Shown: piece by piece, positions 54,018 to 62,819 of the stretch
Layout of the letters: the number at the start of each line of letters is the position of its first letter
Position numbering within the stretch: the stretch's first letter is position 1
Assembly: GCF_003072645.1 (NCBI RefSeq)
Contig: NZ_CP028897.1
Coordinates: 695,658-759,657 of the forward strand
Direction: 5' to 3'
Length of the DNA stretch: 64,000 nucleotides
Source of the DNA: Dongshaea marina
GTDB lineage: Bacteria > Pseudomonadota > Gammaproteobacteria > Enterobacterales > Aeromonadaceae
Program-made: the position numbers and the translations under genes
The notes under the pieces: model-generated
Databases searched by the model: none
Told to the model about the DNA's origin: nothing
What the model saw: the letters and a program-made list of their open reading frames with translations, nothing else

Positions 54018-57000
54018 ATGCCAAAGCGTACCGACATAAAAAGCATTCTGATTTTAGGTGCAGGGCCGATCGTGATTGGTCAGGCATGTGAATTTGATTA
54101 CTCCGGAGCCCAGGCGTGTAAGGCGCTGCGTGAGGAGGGGTATAGAGTCATCCTGGTGAATTCCAATCCGGCCACCATAATGACAGACCCTGAGATGGCA
54201 GATGCCACCTACATTGAGCCTGTGGATTGGCAGGTGGTAGCCAATATCATCGATAAGGAGCGGCCCGATGCGGTGTTGCCGACCATGGGCGGCCAGACGG
54301 CGCTCAATTGTGCACTGGATCTGGAGCGTCATGGAGTTCTGGAGAAGTATGGAGTCGAGATGATCGGCGCGACCGCCGATGCGATCGACAAGGCAGAGGA
54401 TCGTCAGCGCTTTGATCTGGCGATGCGCTCTATCGGCCTTGAGTGTCCGAGAGCCGGGATCGCTCATAGCATGGATGAGGCCTACCAGGTTGCCGAAGAT
54501 GTGGGCTTTCCCTGCATCATCCGCCCATCCTTCACCATGGGGGGCTCCGGCGGTGGGATCGCCTATAACCGTGAAGAGTTTGAGCAGATCTGCTCGCACG
54601 GCCTGGAGCTTTCTCCAACTCACGAGCTATTGATTGATGAGTCTCTCATTGGCTGGAAAGAGTATGAGATGGAGGTGGTTCGTGACCGTAACGATAACTG
54701 CATCATCGTCTGTGCTATCGAGAACTTCGATCCCATGGGGATCCATACGGGGGACTCGATCACCGTGGCGCCGGCTCAGACTCTGACAGACAAAGAATAC
54801 CAGCTGATGCGTAACGCTTCGATGAAGGTGCTGCGTGAGATAGGGGTCGAGACCGGTGGCTCTAATGTCCAGTTTGGGGTAAACCCCAAAGATGGGCGTA
54901 TGGTGATCATCGAGATGAACCCCAGGGTATCACGCTCATCGGCACTGGCCTCCAAGGCCACCGGCTTTCCAATCGCTAAGGTTGCCGCCAAGTTGGCGGT
55001 GGGCTATACCCTGGATGAGTTGCAAAATGACATCACGGGTGGACGGACGCCAGCTTCTTTTGAGCCAGCGATCGATTATGTGGTCACCAAGGTGCCTCGC
55101 TTTAACTTTGAAAAGTTTGCAGGCTCCAACGACCGCTTGACCACTCAGATGAAGTCGGTGGGTGAGGTGATGGCGATTGGTCGTAACTTCCAGGAGTCAC
55201 TGCATAAGGCGCTGCGAGGCCTTGAGGTCGGGCGCCACGGTCTGGATAACATGGTTGAGCTGGATGCCGCGGACTCTCTCACCGAGATCCGTCATCAGCT
55301 GCAAAATGCCGGCTGCGACCGGATCTGGTATATCGCGGATGCGTTCCGTGCCGGCCTCTCTCTTGAGGGAGTTTTCCGACTCACCCAGATTGACCCCTGG
55401 TTCCTGGCGCAGATTGAAGATCTGGTGCGTGAAGAGGAGCGGGTGTCCGAGTCTGGATTGGCAGGGCTGGATGAGAAGTGGTTGCGCGCCCTCAAGCGTA
55501 AAGGCTTTGCTGATGCACGCCTGAGTAAGCTCCTTGGGGTCAGTGAGAGTGAGATCCGCAAGCTTCGAAATCGTTTTGCCATCCATCCGGTATTCAAGCG
55601 GGTAGATAGCTGTGCCGGTGAGTTTGTTAGCGATACCGCTTACCTTTATTCCAGTTATGATGCCGAATGTGAGGCCAACCCCTCGACCAAAGATAAGATC
55701 ATGGTGATCGGTGGTGGTCCTAACCGTATCGGTCAGGGTATTGAATTTGATTACTGCTGCGTACATGCAGCCCTGGCACTGCGAGAAGATGGTTATGAGA
55801 CCATCATGGTGAACTGCAACCCCGAAACCGTCTCCACCGATTATGACACCTCGGACCGTCTCTACTTTGAGCCGATTACTCTTGAGGATGTGTTGGAGAT
55901 AGTGCGGGTTGAGCAACCCAAGGGCGTGATTGTTCAGTATGGCGGACAGACCCCGTTGAAATTGGCTCGCGCCCTGGAGAGTGCCGGGGTCCCCATCATA
56001 GGTACCAGCCCGGATGCCATCGATCGCGCCGAAGACCGTGAGCGTTTCCAGCAGGCGGTTGAGCGCCTGGGACTCAAGCAGCCGCAAAATGCCACTGTCA
56101 CCAACCTGGAACAGGCGGTGCAGAAGGCTCAGGAGATCGGCTACCCGCTGGTGGTTCGTCCCTCCTACGTGCTCGGCGGCCGGGCGATGGAAATAGTCTA
56201 TGACGAGCAGGATCTGCGACGCTACTTCAGTGAGGCGGTGAGTGTCTCGAATGAATCACCGGTGCTGCTGGATCGCTTCCTGGATGATGCGATTGAGGTT
56301 GATGTGGATGCGATTTGTGACGGCACGGATGTGGTGATTGGTGGCATCATGGAGCATATCGAGCAGGCGGGAATCCACTCCGGAGACTCAGGTTGCTCCC
56401 TTCCTCCTTATACCCTGGGGAGCGCTCTGCAGCAGCGGATGCGTGAGCAGGTGCAGGGGCTGGCTCGCGAATTGGGGGTTGTCGGCCTGATGAATGTGCA
56501 GTTCGCAGTGAAGGACGGGGATATCTACCTCATCGAGGTGAATCCGCGTGCCGCCCGCACCGTGCCTTTTGTTTCCAAGGCGACCGGGCTGCCCCTGGCT
56601 AAGATAGCCGCGCGGGTGATGGTCGGCCAAAGCTTGCAGCAGCAGGGAGTGACTGAGGAGGTGATCCCCCTTACTATTCGGTGAAAGAGGTGGTGCTGCC
56701 CTTTAATAAGTTTCCGGGGGTTGATCCACTGCTTGGCCCTGAGATGCGCTCGACCGGTGAAGTGATGGGGGTCGGGGTTACCTTTGCCGAGGCCTATGCC
56801 AAGGCGCAACTTGGGGCATCTAAGGCGGTTCCAAAACAGGGGCGTGCTCTGCTATCGGTGCGTAATGAGGATAAGCAGCGGGTAGTACAGCTGGCGCAGC
56901 AGCTCTTGGAGCAGGGCTATCAGTTGGATGCGACTCATGGCACCGCAGTGACCCTGGGTGAGGCTGGGATCAATCCACGCCTGGTTAATAAGGTTCATGA

Positions 57001-57241
57001 GGGGCGTCCGCACATCCTGGATCGGATCAAGAATGATGAGTACAGCTATATCATCAACAGCGCTGCCGGGCGCCAGGCGATAGAGGACTCACGGCAGCTG
57101 CGGCGCGGCGCTCTGCAACATAAGGTTGCCTATACCACGACTCTCAATGCAGCTTTTGCGACCTGCCAGGCGATGCGAGTCGATGCGGCAGCCTCGGTCA
57201 ATGCCTTGCAGCAACTGCATGGTGAGCTTAACCAGGATTAA
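54018..57241 (+). pseudogene. carB: Carbamoyl-phosphate synthase large subunit, one frameshift
   Basis: CarB makes carbamoyl phosphate from bicarbonate, ammonia and two ATP, for arginine and pyrimidines. The N-terminal half has [20 protein letters not shown] and the second ATP-grasp half [19 protein letters not shown], with an MGS-like allosteric domain from about 935. As written the frame stops at 56684 after EEVIPLTIR. With a sixth C at 56666-56670 it reads [20 protein letters not shown] and continues to the stop at 57241, about 1074 residues (E. coli 1073). The second half alone would lack the ATP-grasp domains. Probable sequencing error. Confidence 0.9.
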
Positions 57242-57658
57242 AACCGCCCAGTTAAGCCAAGGTTGAAAAAGGAGCTTCGGCTCCTTTTTTGATTCATTTT
57301 TCAGGCCGGTAGCTCGGGCTGAGGTAAGTGCAATCGCAATCTTTCGCTGTCACCCCCGAAACCAACAGGCTACCGTGGATTCTTTGTTTGAACTCATCTG
57401 ATGTCGTGACTTTTTGTATCTTATACGAAACATTTACCCTTTTATGAAATATATGGGTCCTGCATCCCATAATTTTAGAAAAATAGATGCTAGCGTATTT
57501 GGCTCAATCCCTGTTCAGTAGGAGATAGCTTGAGAGGTTAACAGAGAAGTTCCCGAGAGGATAAGAGTTGAGATCCTGATTTCTGCCTTCAGGGTCAATT
57601 CCCAGCCCTCACCTGCTTTATCGATGCTCATGACATTTGGAACCAGTGGAGTATTAGT
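57242..57658. other. Gene-free interval between carB and the POT transporter
   Basis: About 417 bases. It starts with the carAB terminator. The rest should hold the promoter of the next gene; no repeat or coding region is visible. Confidence 0.5.
57266..57290 (+). terminator. Terminator of carAB
   Basis: AAAAAGGAGC-TTCG-GCTCCTTTTTT, a stable UUCG tetraloop hairpin 25 nt after the carB stop. The same hairpin and its surroundings (TTGAAAAAGGAGC through TTTTTTGAT) recur at 59203-59228. Confidence 0.92.
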
Positions 57659-59131
57659 ATGTGGAATAGACGTAACCTATCGATGATGTTCTGTCAGATG
57701 ATGTTTGGCTTATCCTTTTATGGGGTCATGATCATCCTCACCCGGTTTTTTCTGGAAGATCTCTCCTATAACGAAGCTGATACCATGATGGTGGTCGGAG
57801 CATTCGCCGCGATAGGTCCACTGTTTGGAATTGCCGGAGGCGTCATCGCCGATAAGTTCCTGGGGGCTTACCGTTCATTGACCATCAGCTTCGCGGCTTT
57901 TGCCGGGGGATATGCCCTGCTGGTATTTGGTGCCACTACTGCAAATGTTGCACTGGCTCTGGTGGGGATTGCACTGGCGAGTTACTCCCGGGGATTGATG
58001 TTTCCCTCTTATCAGAGCCTCCTGAAGCGGACCTTTACCTCGGAAGAGAACTTCGAAAATGGCTATCCGGTCAACTACTCGGTCAATAACGTGGGAGCCC
58101 TGCTCAGCCAATATTTCTTTCCGCTGATTGTTTTGGTTACCGGCTTCTATTTTGGTTTTTTGCTGTCCAGCCTGATGGCCCTGGCAGGATTTATCGTGCT
58201 GTTTGGTTTCCGTCGTGCGCTGGTTTCAGTGGGAGCCGAGATCGACCAGCAACCGGTGAGCATCAAAAACTGGATCATCTATCTGGTGATCTCTTTGGCG
58301 ATGATTGGCCTGGTGTTTTTCATGTTCTCCGACATGGAGATTGGACAAAATCTTGTTTATGCCATCGGGGCTATCGCGCTGCTCTACTTCGTCTATCTGA
58401 TGCTGTTCCGGGTTGAGAGAAAAGAATCCTGGAGCATGGCCACCATCATCATCATGATGATCCTGACCACCGCATTTTTTGTTTACTATGGTCAAATGAT
58501 GACTTCTATGACCATGGTGAGCATCAACACCATGCGTGGCGATCTGTTTGGCTTTATCCCGATCGCACCTGAAGCATCCATGTCGATGAATCCTTTGTGG
58601 TGCATGGTGGCAGGTCCGGTGATCGCTTTCCTGTTCTCCTCGCTGGAGAAGCGGAATATCCATTTCTCTGCGGCAACCAAGGTCGCATTCGCCTTTGTTC
58701 TGACTGCGATCGCCTTTGGCATTCTTACCCTGGCGACCCTGACCATAGGTAAAGATATGGTGATCCGCCCCGAGATATTCCTGGTGATCCACTTTTTCCA
58801 GGCTTTTGCCGAGGTGATTGTCGGGACCATGGTGGTGGCCTTTATCCTGTCAGTGGCCCCCAAGCATATTGAAAACTTCTCTGTCAGTCTCTTTTCGGTT
58901 GCGATCGCCCTGAGCGGTATCGTCGGTGCGGTATTCTCTACTTCGATCGCTCTGGAGAAGGGGCAAGAGCTGACTCAATCCTTCATTCAGCAGGTGTACG
59001 GCGGCTACTTTAAAACCTTTACCATCATGGCTGTGATCCTGGTGATTGTTGCCTTTGTTGCATCGGCGCTGATCCGTAAAATGCTGGCGAACGGCAAAAA
59101 ATCTGAGGAGCTGGCTCTATCTGAGGCTTAA
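57659..59131 (+). CDS. POT-family (PTR2) MFS peptide transporter
   Basis: The protein has 490 residues and about 14 hydrophobic helices. The N-terminal FYGVMIILTRFFLED is the POT opening. GGVIADKFLGAYRSLTIS matches the first PTR2 signature, and the NYSVNNVGALLSQY block the second-signature region. The long hydrophilic loops are short. Members import di- and tripeptides with protons, but this variant lacks the classic ExxERFxYY motif in full, so peptide transport is inferred. Confidence 0.82.
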   Translation: MWNRRNLSMMFCQMMFGLSFYGVMIILTRFFLEDLSYNEADTMMVVGAFAAIGPLFGIAGGVIADKFLGAYRSLTISFAAFAGGYALLVFGATTANVALALVGIALASYSRGLMFPSYQSLLKRTFTSEENFENGYPVNYSVNNVGALLSQYFFPLIVLVTGFYFGFLLSSLMALAGFIVLFGFRRALVSVGAEIDQQPVSIKNWIIYLVISLAMIGLVFFMFSDMEIGQNLVYAIGAIALLYFVYLMLFRVERKESWSMATIIIMMILTTAFFVYYGQMMTSMTMVSINTMRGDLFGFIPIAPEASMSMNPLWCMVAGPVIAFLFSSLEKRNIHFSAATKVAFAFVLTAIAFGILTLATLTIGKDMVIRPEIFLVIHFFQAFAEVIVGTMVVAFILSVAPKHIENFSVSLFSVAIALSGIVGAVFSTSIALEKGQELTQSFIQQVYGGYFKTFTIMAVILVIVAFVASALIRKMLANGKKSEELALSEA

Positions 59132-59202
59132 TAGCGAAGGTTACACCCATACCTGTTAACTGGTCTGGCACCTGAGTTAGGCCGCGGGATAGACGGGGAT
59201 TG

Positions 59203-59228
59203 AAAAAGGAGCTTCGGCTCCTTTTTTG
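59203..59228 (+). terminator. Terminator of the POT gene
   Basis: The same UUCG hairpin as at 57266-57290, 70 nt after the stop. Confidence 0.9.
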
Positions 59229-59400
59229 ATGCCACAGCTTCAAGCTTTGTGCGCCATAATCATGAGCGACAGCTTAAGGCTTGGCTGGCCAAAAAACTGA
59301 GGCATTCACAGAGCCGGGGAAGATTAAGCAAGAATCATCAAGAAGCTGTTTTCTGACTCATTTAGTATCACCGTCAGTAAGCAGGGGGAAGTGAAGGAAG

Positions 59401-60249
59401 ATGAACAACAAAGAAAGAGTGCTAAAGGCTGTGGAATATATCAATCATCATTTTGATGACGATCTGTCTCTGGAGCAACTCAGTGGGCTTGTTCACTTGT
59501 CAAAATATCACTTTCACCGATTGTTTACCGGCGTGATTGGACTTTCTCTACATCAGTATGTGCGTTGGCAAAAGCTTAAAAGAGCGGCCAATCAACTTCT
59601 GTTTGAGAAGGATAGATCGATTTTAGAAATTGCATTAGCTGCGGGTTTTGAATCCCATGAGGCTTTCAGTCGCGCCTTTAAAGCCCGCTGCGGGGTTACG
59701 CCAAGAGAGTTCAGACGAACTTCATCATGGTTAGATTGGAGCTCCCAGCCTTATATGCAGATTAAAAAGGAAAATGAGATGATGATTCCTGAGATTAAAG
59801 ATTTCCCTGGGGCGAGACTGGCGGTGATAGAGCATAGAGGCTCTCCCCAGACGCTTCCTCTGAGTGTTGACAAGCTCATTGGTTGGGCAAGAAAGCAGCG
59901 CCTTGGTAAGCCTTTGGGGGGAGATGTTTATATGCTTGCCTATGATGATCCAAAAAAAGTTGCTCCCAGGGAGTTTCGCTGTGATATCGGCCGTGTGGTC
60001 CCTGAGGAGATGACTCTTGGGAGTGGAGTGGTTGAAAAGCGTTTACCACAGGGGCGAGTTGCGGTCGCTACTCACTCAGGCTCACACGACAGGCTGGAGG
60101 AGACGGTATACCCCCTCTATCGTGACTGGTTGCCTGAGTCGAGTGAAGAGCTTGTCGATCTACCCTGTGTGTTTTGCTATCAAAATTTTGCCGATGAGGT
60201 GGCAGAATCCGCCCTTTTGACTGAGGTGTATCTCTTTTTGAAAAATTGA
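59401..60249 (+). CDS. AraC-family regulator with GyrI-like effector domain
   Basis: The protein has 282 residues. The N-terminal double helix-turn-helix is at about 8-108 (LSLEQLSGLVHLSKYHFHRLF and ILEIALAAGFESHEAFSRAFKARCGVTPREFR). A SOUL/GyrI-like small-molecule-binding domain is at about 125-282 (PEIKDFPGARLAVIEHRG). This architecture is that of Rob/SoxS-like multidrug-response activators. Effector and regulon unknown. Ribosome-binding site GGAAG before ATG 59401. Confidence 0.9.
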   Translation: MNNKERVLKAVEYINHHFDDDLSLEQLSGLVHLSKYHFHRLFTGVIGLSLHQYVRWQKLKRAANQLLFEKDRSILEIALAAGFESHEAFSRAFKARCGVTPREFRRTSSWLDWSSQPYMQIKKENEMMIPEIKDFPGARLAVIEHRGSPQTLPLSVDKLIGWARKQRLGKPLGGDVYMLAYDDPKKVAPREFRCDIGRVVPEEMTLGSGVVEKRLPQGRVAVATHSGSHDRLEETVYPLYRDWLPESSEELVDLPCVFCYQNFADEVAESALLTEVYLFLKN

Positions 60250-60674
60250 TTTGGGTAAGGGTTGCGGTTGGTTGCTGGAGGGGGTTCATTGGGGTAGGGA
60301 AAAGAGATAAGGGCCCGGGGAGAAGTAGGTCCAGGCCCTCATCAAATCGTGCTTGGTGAACCTCAAACTCGACAGTAAGGATGTTAACAATTTGTTACTT
60401 TGTTGGCGAGTCTGATTTCGCAGGATTCTGTGATGAATAACACAAAAATGAGACTTATTCTCAATGGAAGTGGTTAGTGTTCAGTTCATTTAGATGATGA
60501 GGGAAGAAGTGCTGCATGTGGCTGGGGGATAAAGTGGAAGGCCACGCTTAAGTATCATGCTTTTTGTAGCATTAAGACATCCCAGCACGGCAGATATGTA
60601 AGAGTAGCGATAACCATGGACAAAGGAATGGCTATCGCGGTATCTGGTTAGTAAGCACTAAAATCTAATTGGAT
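60250..60674. other. Gene-free interval
   Basis: About 425 bases. A weak inverted pair AGGGCC / GGCCCT (about 60310-60339) lies after the AraC gene without a T run. Nothing else is recognised. Confidence 0.45.
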
Positions 60675-61211
60675 TTAGAGTTGGCAGGAGCCTGCTTTAA
60701 TTTGACAGACATTCTGATCTGCGTTGAAATCACTACATTCAATATGAGTAGTACCACTGATATTTACATCTTTTCCCATTTCAAGAGTGAAAGTTTTTTT
60801 TGTATTCGCATTATAGATGCTAGTTGCGGGCTTCCATGATTTATCGCTTTTTGCAACAAAATATACACCACTCACAATAGTTTTAGTGGTCCAAAAACTA
60901 GATGAAAAAGGTATATTGTTTTCAGATCCAGACTCCATAATACTTGTGCCGGAAGCGTCAACATAGTAGCTATCGTAGCTGTAACTCAAGTGGCCTGAGG
61001 TAGTTGCTAAGATGCAGGCTTGAACCTGATCCAAGCTAATTGCCTGGCCGACATGAACAACTTGGCTTTTACCATCGATTTCTTTAGTCCAATGGGAGGA
61101 CTCGGTAGAGCCCCCAGAGTTATCTCCTCCACCACAGCCAACCAGCGAGAAACCAAGTAGCAGGACAGCACTTGTTGCAATAACTTTTTTTGAGCGTAAA
61201 CCTTGAGTCAT
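60675..61211 (-). CDS. Hypothetical lipoprotein
   Basis: The protein has 178 residues. The N-terminus is a lipoprotein signal with lipobox FSLVGC at about residues 21-26, then a Gly/Ser-rich linker (GGGDNSGGSTESS). The mature part has four further Cys (residues near 67 and three in the last 25), possible disulfides. No family recognised. Good ribosome-binding site AGGAGAAG before ATG 61211. The base composition is AT-rich. Confidence 0.78.
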   Translation of the reverse strand: MTQGLRSKKVIATSAVLLLGFSLVGCGGGDNSGGSTESSHWTKEIDGKSQVVHVGQAISLDQVQACILATTSGHLSYSYDSYYVDASGTSIMESGSENNIPFSSSFWTTKTIVSGVYFVAKSDKSWKPATSIYNANTKKTFTLEMGKDVNISGTTHIECSDFNADQNVCQIKAGSCQL

Positions 61212-61847
61212 AAATCTTCTCCTAAAATTGCTCTGAGCCTGAGCAGCTTTGAATATAAAACCCGGGAATACCGATGAATATCAGATCGCTTTTGACGGTA
61301 GATATGAATCAATTGAATCCAGTTTGCTCCGAGCCTTAACCAGTGTGGCCTGTGTGTTGGCATATACAGAGGTGTTTAAAAAAACAGCACTCTATTGGTT
61401 GGCAGGCTATTTCGTCAAGTGTCAATTAATGCGAATTAAAATTACCGCGACAATAAAGTGTCGCTCTTTATTGAAAATATGATTTATCTTATAGATTTAT
61501 ATTTAAATCTTGCCAGGGGGGACCAGAGAGACGCGATGTAAACATTCGAGTCCGGAAGGAGGCTCAAAGTTCGCTTGTCCGATCATTTATTTGCTCGGCA
61601 GCTTTATTAATCGCAGATGTCAGAAACCTCCAAAGAGCTTCTTCAGGGCTGCTCTTTGGAATTAGAGCACTTTCGGACTAACCTGGGCCATCACTTCAGT
61701 TTGAGATAAAGAATTTCTGGCTTTGCTAAGCTGACCCTCTGCAGCATGGATGCTGCAGTAGAGCACCAGGGAGGGACTGCGAGTCAGTCTGCAAAGCCAG
61801 AGATTAATCACAGTATTGACTCCATTTATGGAGAAAATGCTCTAGTA
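61212..61847. other. Gene-free interval with a nested palindrome
   Basis: About 636 bases. The right part holds the palindromic element at 61712-61805. The left part is AT-rich. No credible coding region is seen. Confidence 0.5.
61712..61805. repeat. Nested palindromic element
   Basis: Outer arms TCTGGCTTTGC / GCAAAGCCAGA (61716-61726 and 61791-61801) enclose CTGAC / GTCAG and CCCTC / GAGGG pairs and a perfect inner palindrome CTGCAGCAT-GG-ATGCTGCAG at about 61739-61758. The GAGGGACT segment resembles one inside the type 2 module at 20334. Confidence 0.65.
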
Positions 61848-62561
61848 TTAGCTATTACGTGAGGTCGCAGGGGCCGGGCGTTTTTCACTCTTCTTGGTCA
61901 TCGTGTGGAAATACCACAGCAGTGCCAGGGCGATCACTCCGGCCAGGGGGATCGCCAGGTGAGCGTGCTCTTTGACCCAGTGCAACAGGATCAAAATATG
62001 TTTTCCGAAATACCAGGTAGGAATTATGGTGATTGCCGCCCAGCACCAGGCGGAGATCAGATTAATAAAGGCAAACTTGCGAGCATTGTAGCGGGTAAGG
62101 CCGATAGAGATCGGGATGATGGTGCGTAGCCCATACATGTAGCGCTGGGCAAAGATAATCGGCCAGCCATATTTCTGAAGGAGCAGGTGGGCCAGGGCAA
62201 ACTTGCGGCGCTGTCCTTTAAACTTGCGGTGAACATATTGCTTGTTATAGCGGCCGATATAAAAGTAGATCTGATCCCCGACAAAGCCGCCAAGACCTGC
62301 GATAAACACTGCAAGGCCGACATTCATATCGCCGGTATGGCTAAGAAGGCCTGCCATTATGAGTCCGGCTTCACCTTCCAGGATGGCCCAGGCGAACAGG
62401 ATCACATAGCCATAGGTTTTCAGAAGATAGACAAACTTATGCTCAAATCCGCTCACCGGCGCCTGATACAGCTGGTAAGCGATTAAGCCGAAAAAGATCA
62501 CAATCACACAGCCAAGGGTCTTCCCCAGATGTGGTTTAATCTTGTTTATCAATCTTTGCAT
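61848..62561 (-). CDS. DedA-family membrane protein
   Basis: The protein has 237 residues and five to six hydrophobic segments. The family motifs GGFVGDQIYFYIGR (about 91-104) and QRYMYGLRTIIPISIG (about 139-154) are clear. DedA proteins help maintain the membrane potential and act as lipid-carrier (undecaprenyl phosphate or phospholipid) flippases in recent work. This member's substrate is unknown. Confidence 0.92.
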   Translation of the reverse strand: MQRLINKIKPHLGKTLGCVIVIFFGLIAYQLYQAPVSGFEHKFVYLLKTYGYVILFAWAILEGEAGLIMAGLLSHTGDMNVGLAVFIAGLGGFVGDQIYFYIGRYNKQYVHRKFKGQRRKFALAHLLLQKYGWPIIFAQRYMYGLRTIIPISIGLTRYNARKFAFINLISAWCWAAITIIPTWYFGKHILILLHWVKEHAHLAIPLAGVIALALLWYFHTMTKKSEKRPAPATSRNS

Positions 62562-62771
62562 TCAGTAAACAGCCTTCATTGAGGTGACAACATACCTATG
62601 GGATCGGAGCATAATTTGTCGCTATCACAAAATTTATACACAGCTCAGCCATGATGGCGGGCATTATCGCTTTGCAACCCTATCAAAGTCACGTGATTTA
62701 TCTGTCAAAAATCGACAAAAGCGAGAGGCTTCACATGGCATAACACAAGATATCGGGGGCTGGCACAAAAT

Positions 62772-62793
62772 AGCCCCGGACTAAGCCGGGGCT
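62772..62793 (-). terminator. Terminator of the large minus-strand gene
   Basis: AGCCCCGG / CCGGGGCT with a 6-nt loop, followed on the minus strand by ATTTTG. It lies 27 nt after the stop at 62820. Confidence 0.75.
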
Positions 62794-62819
62794 CACCTGA
62801 ATATAAATTTCAGAGTGGA

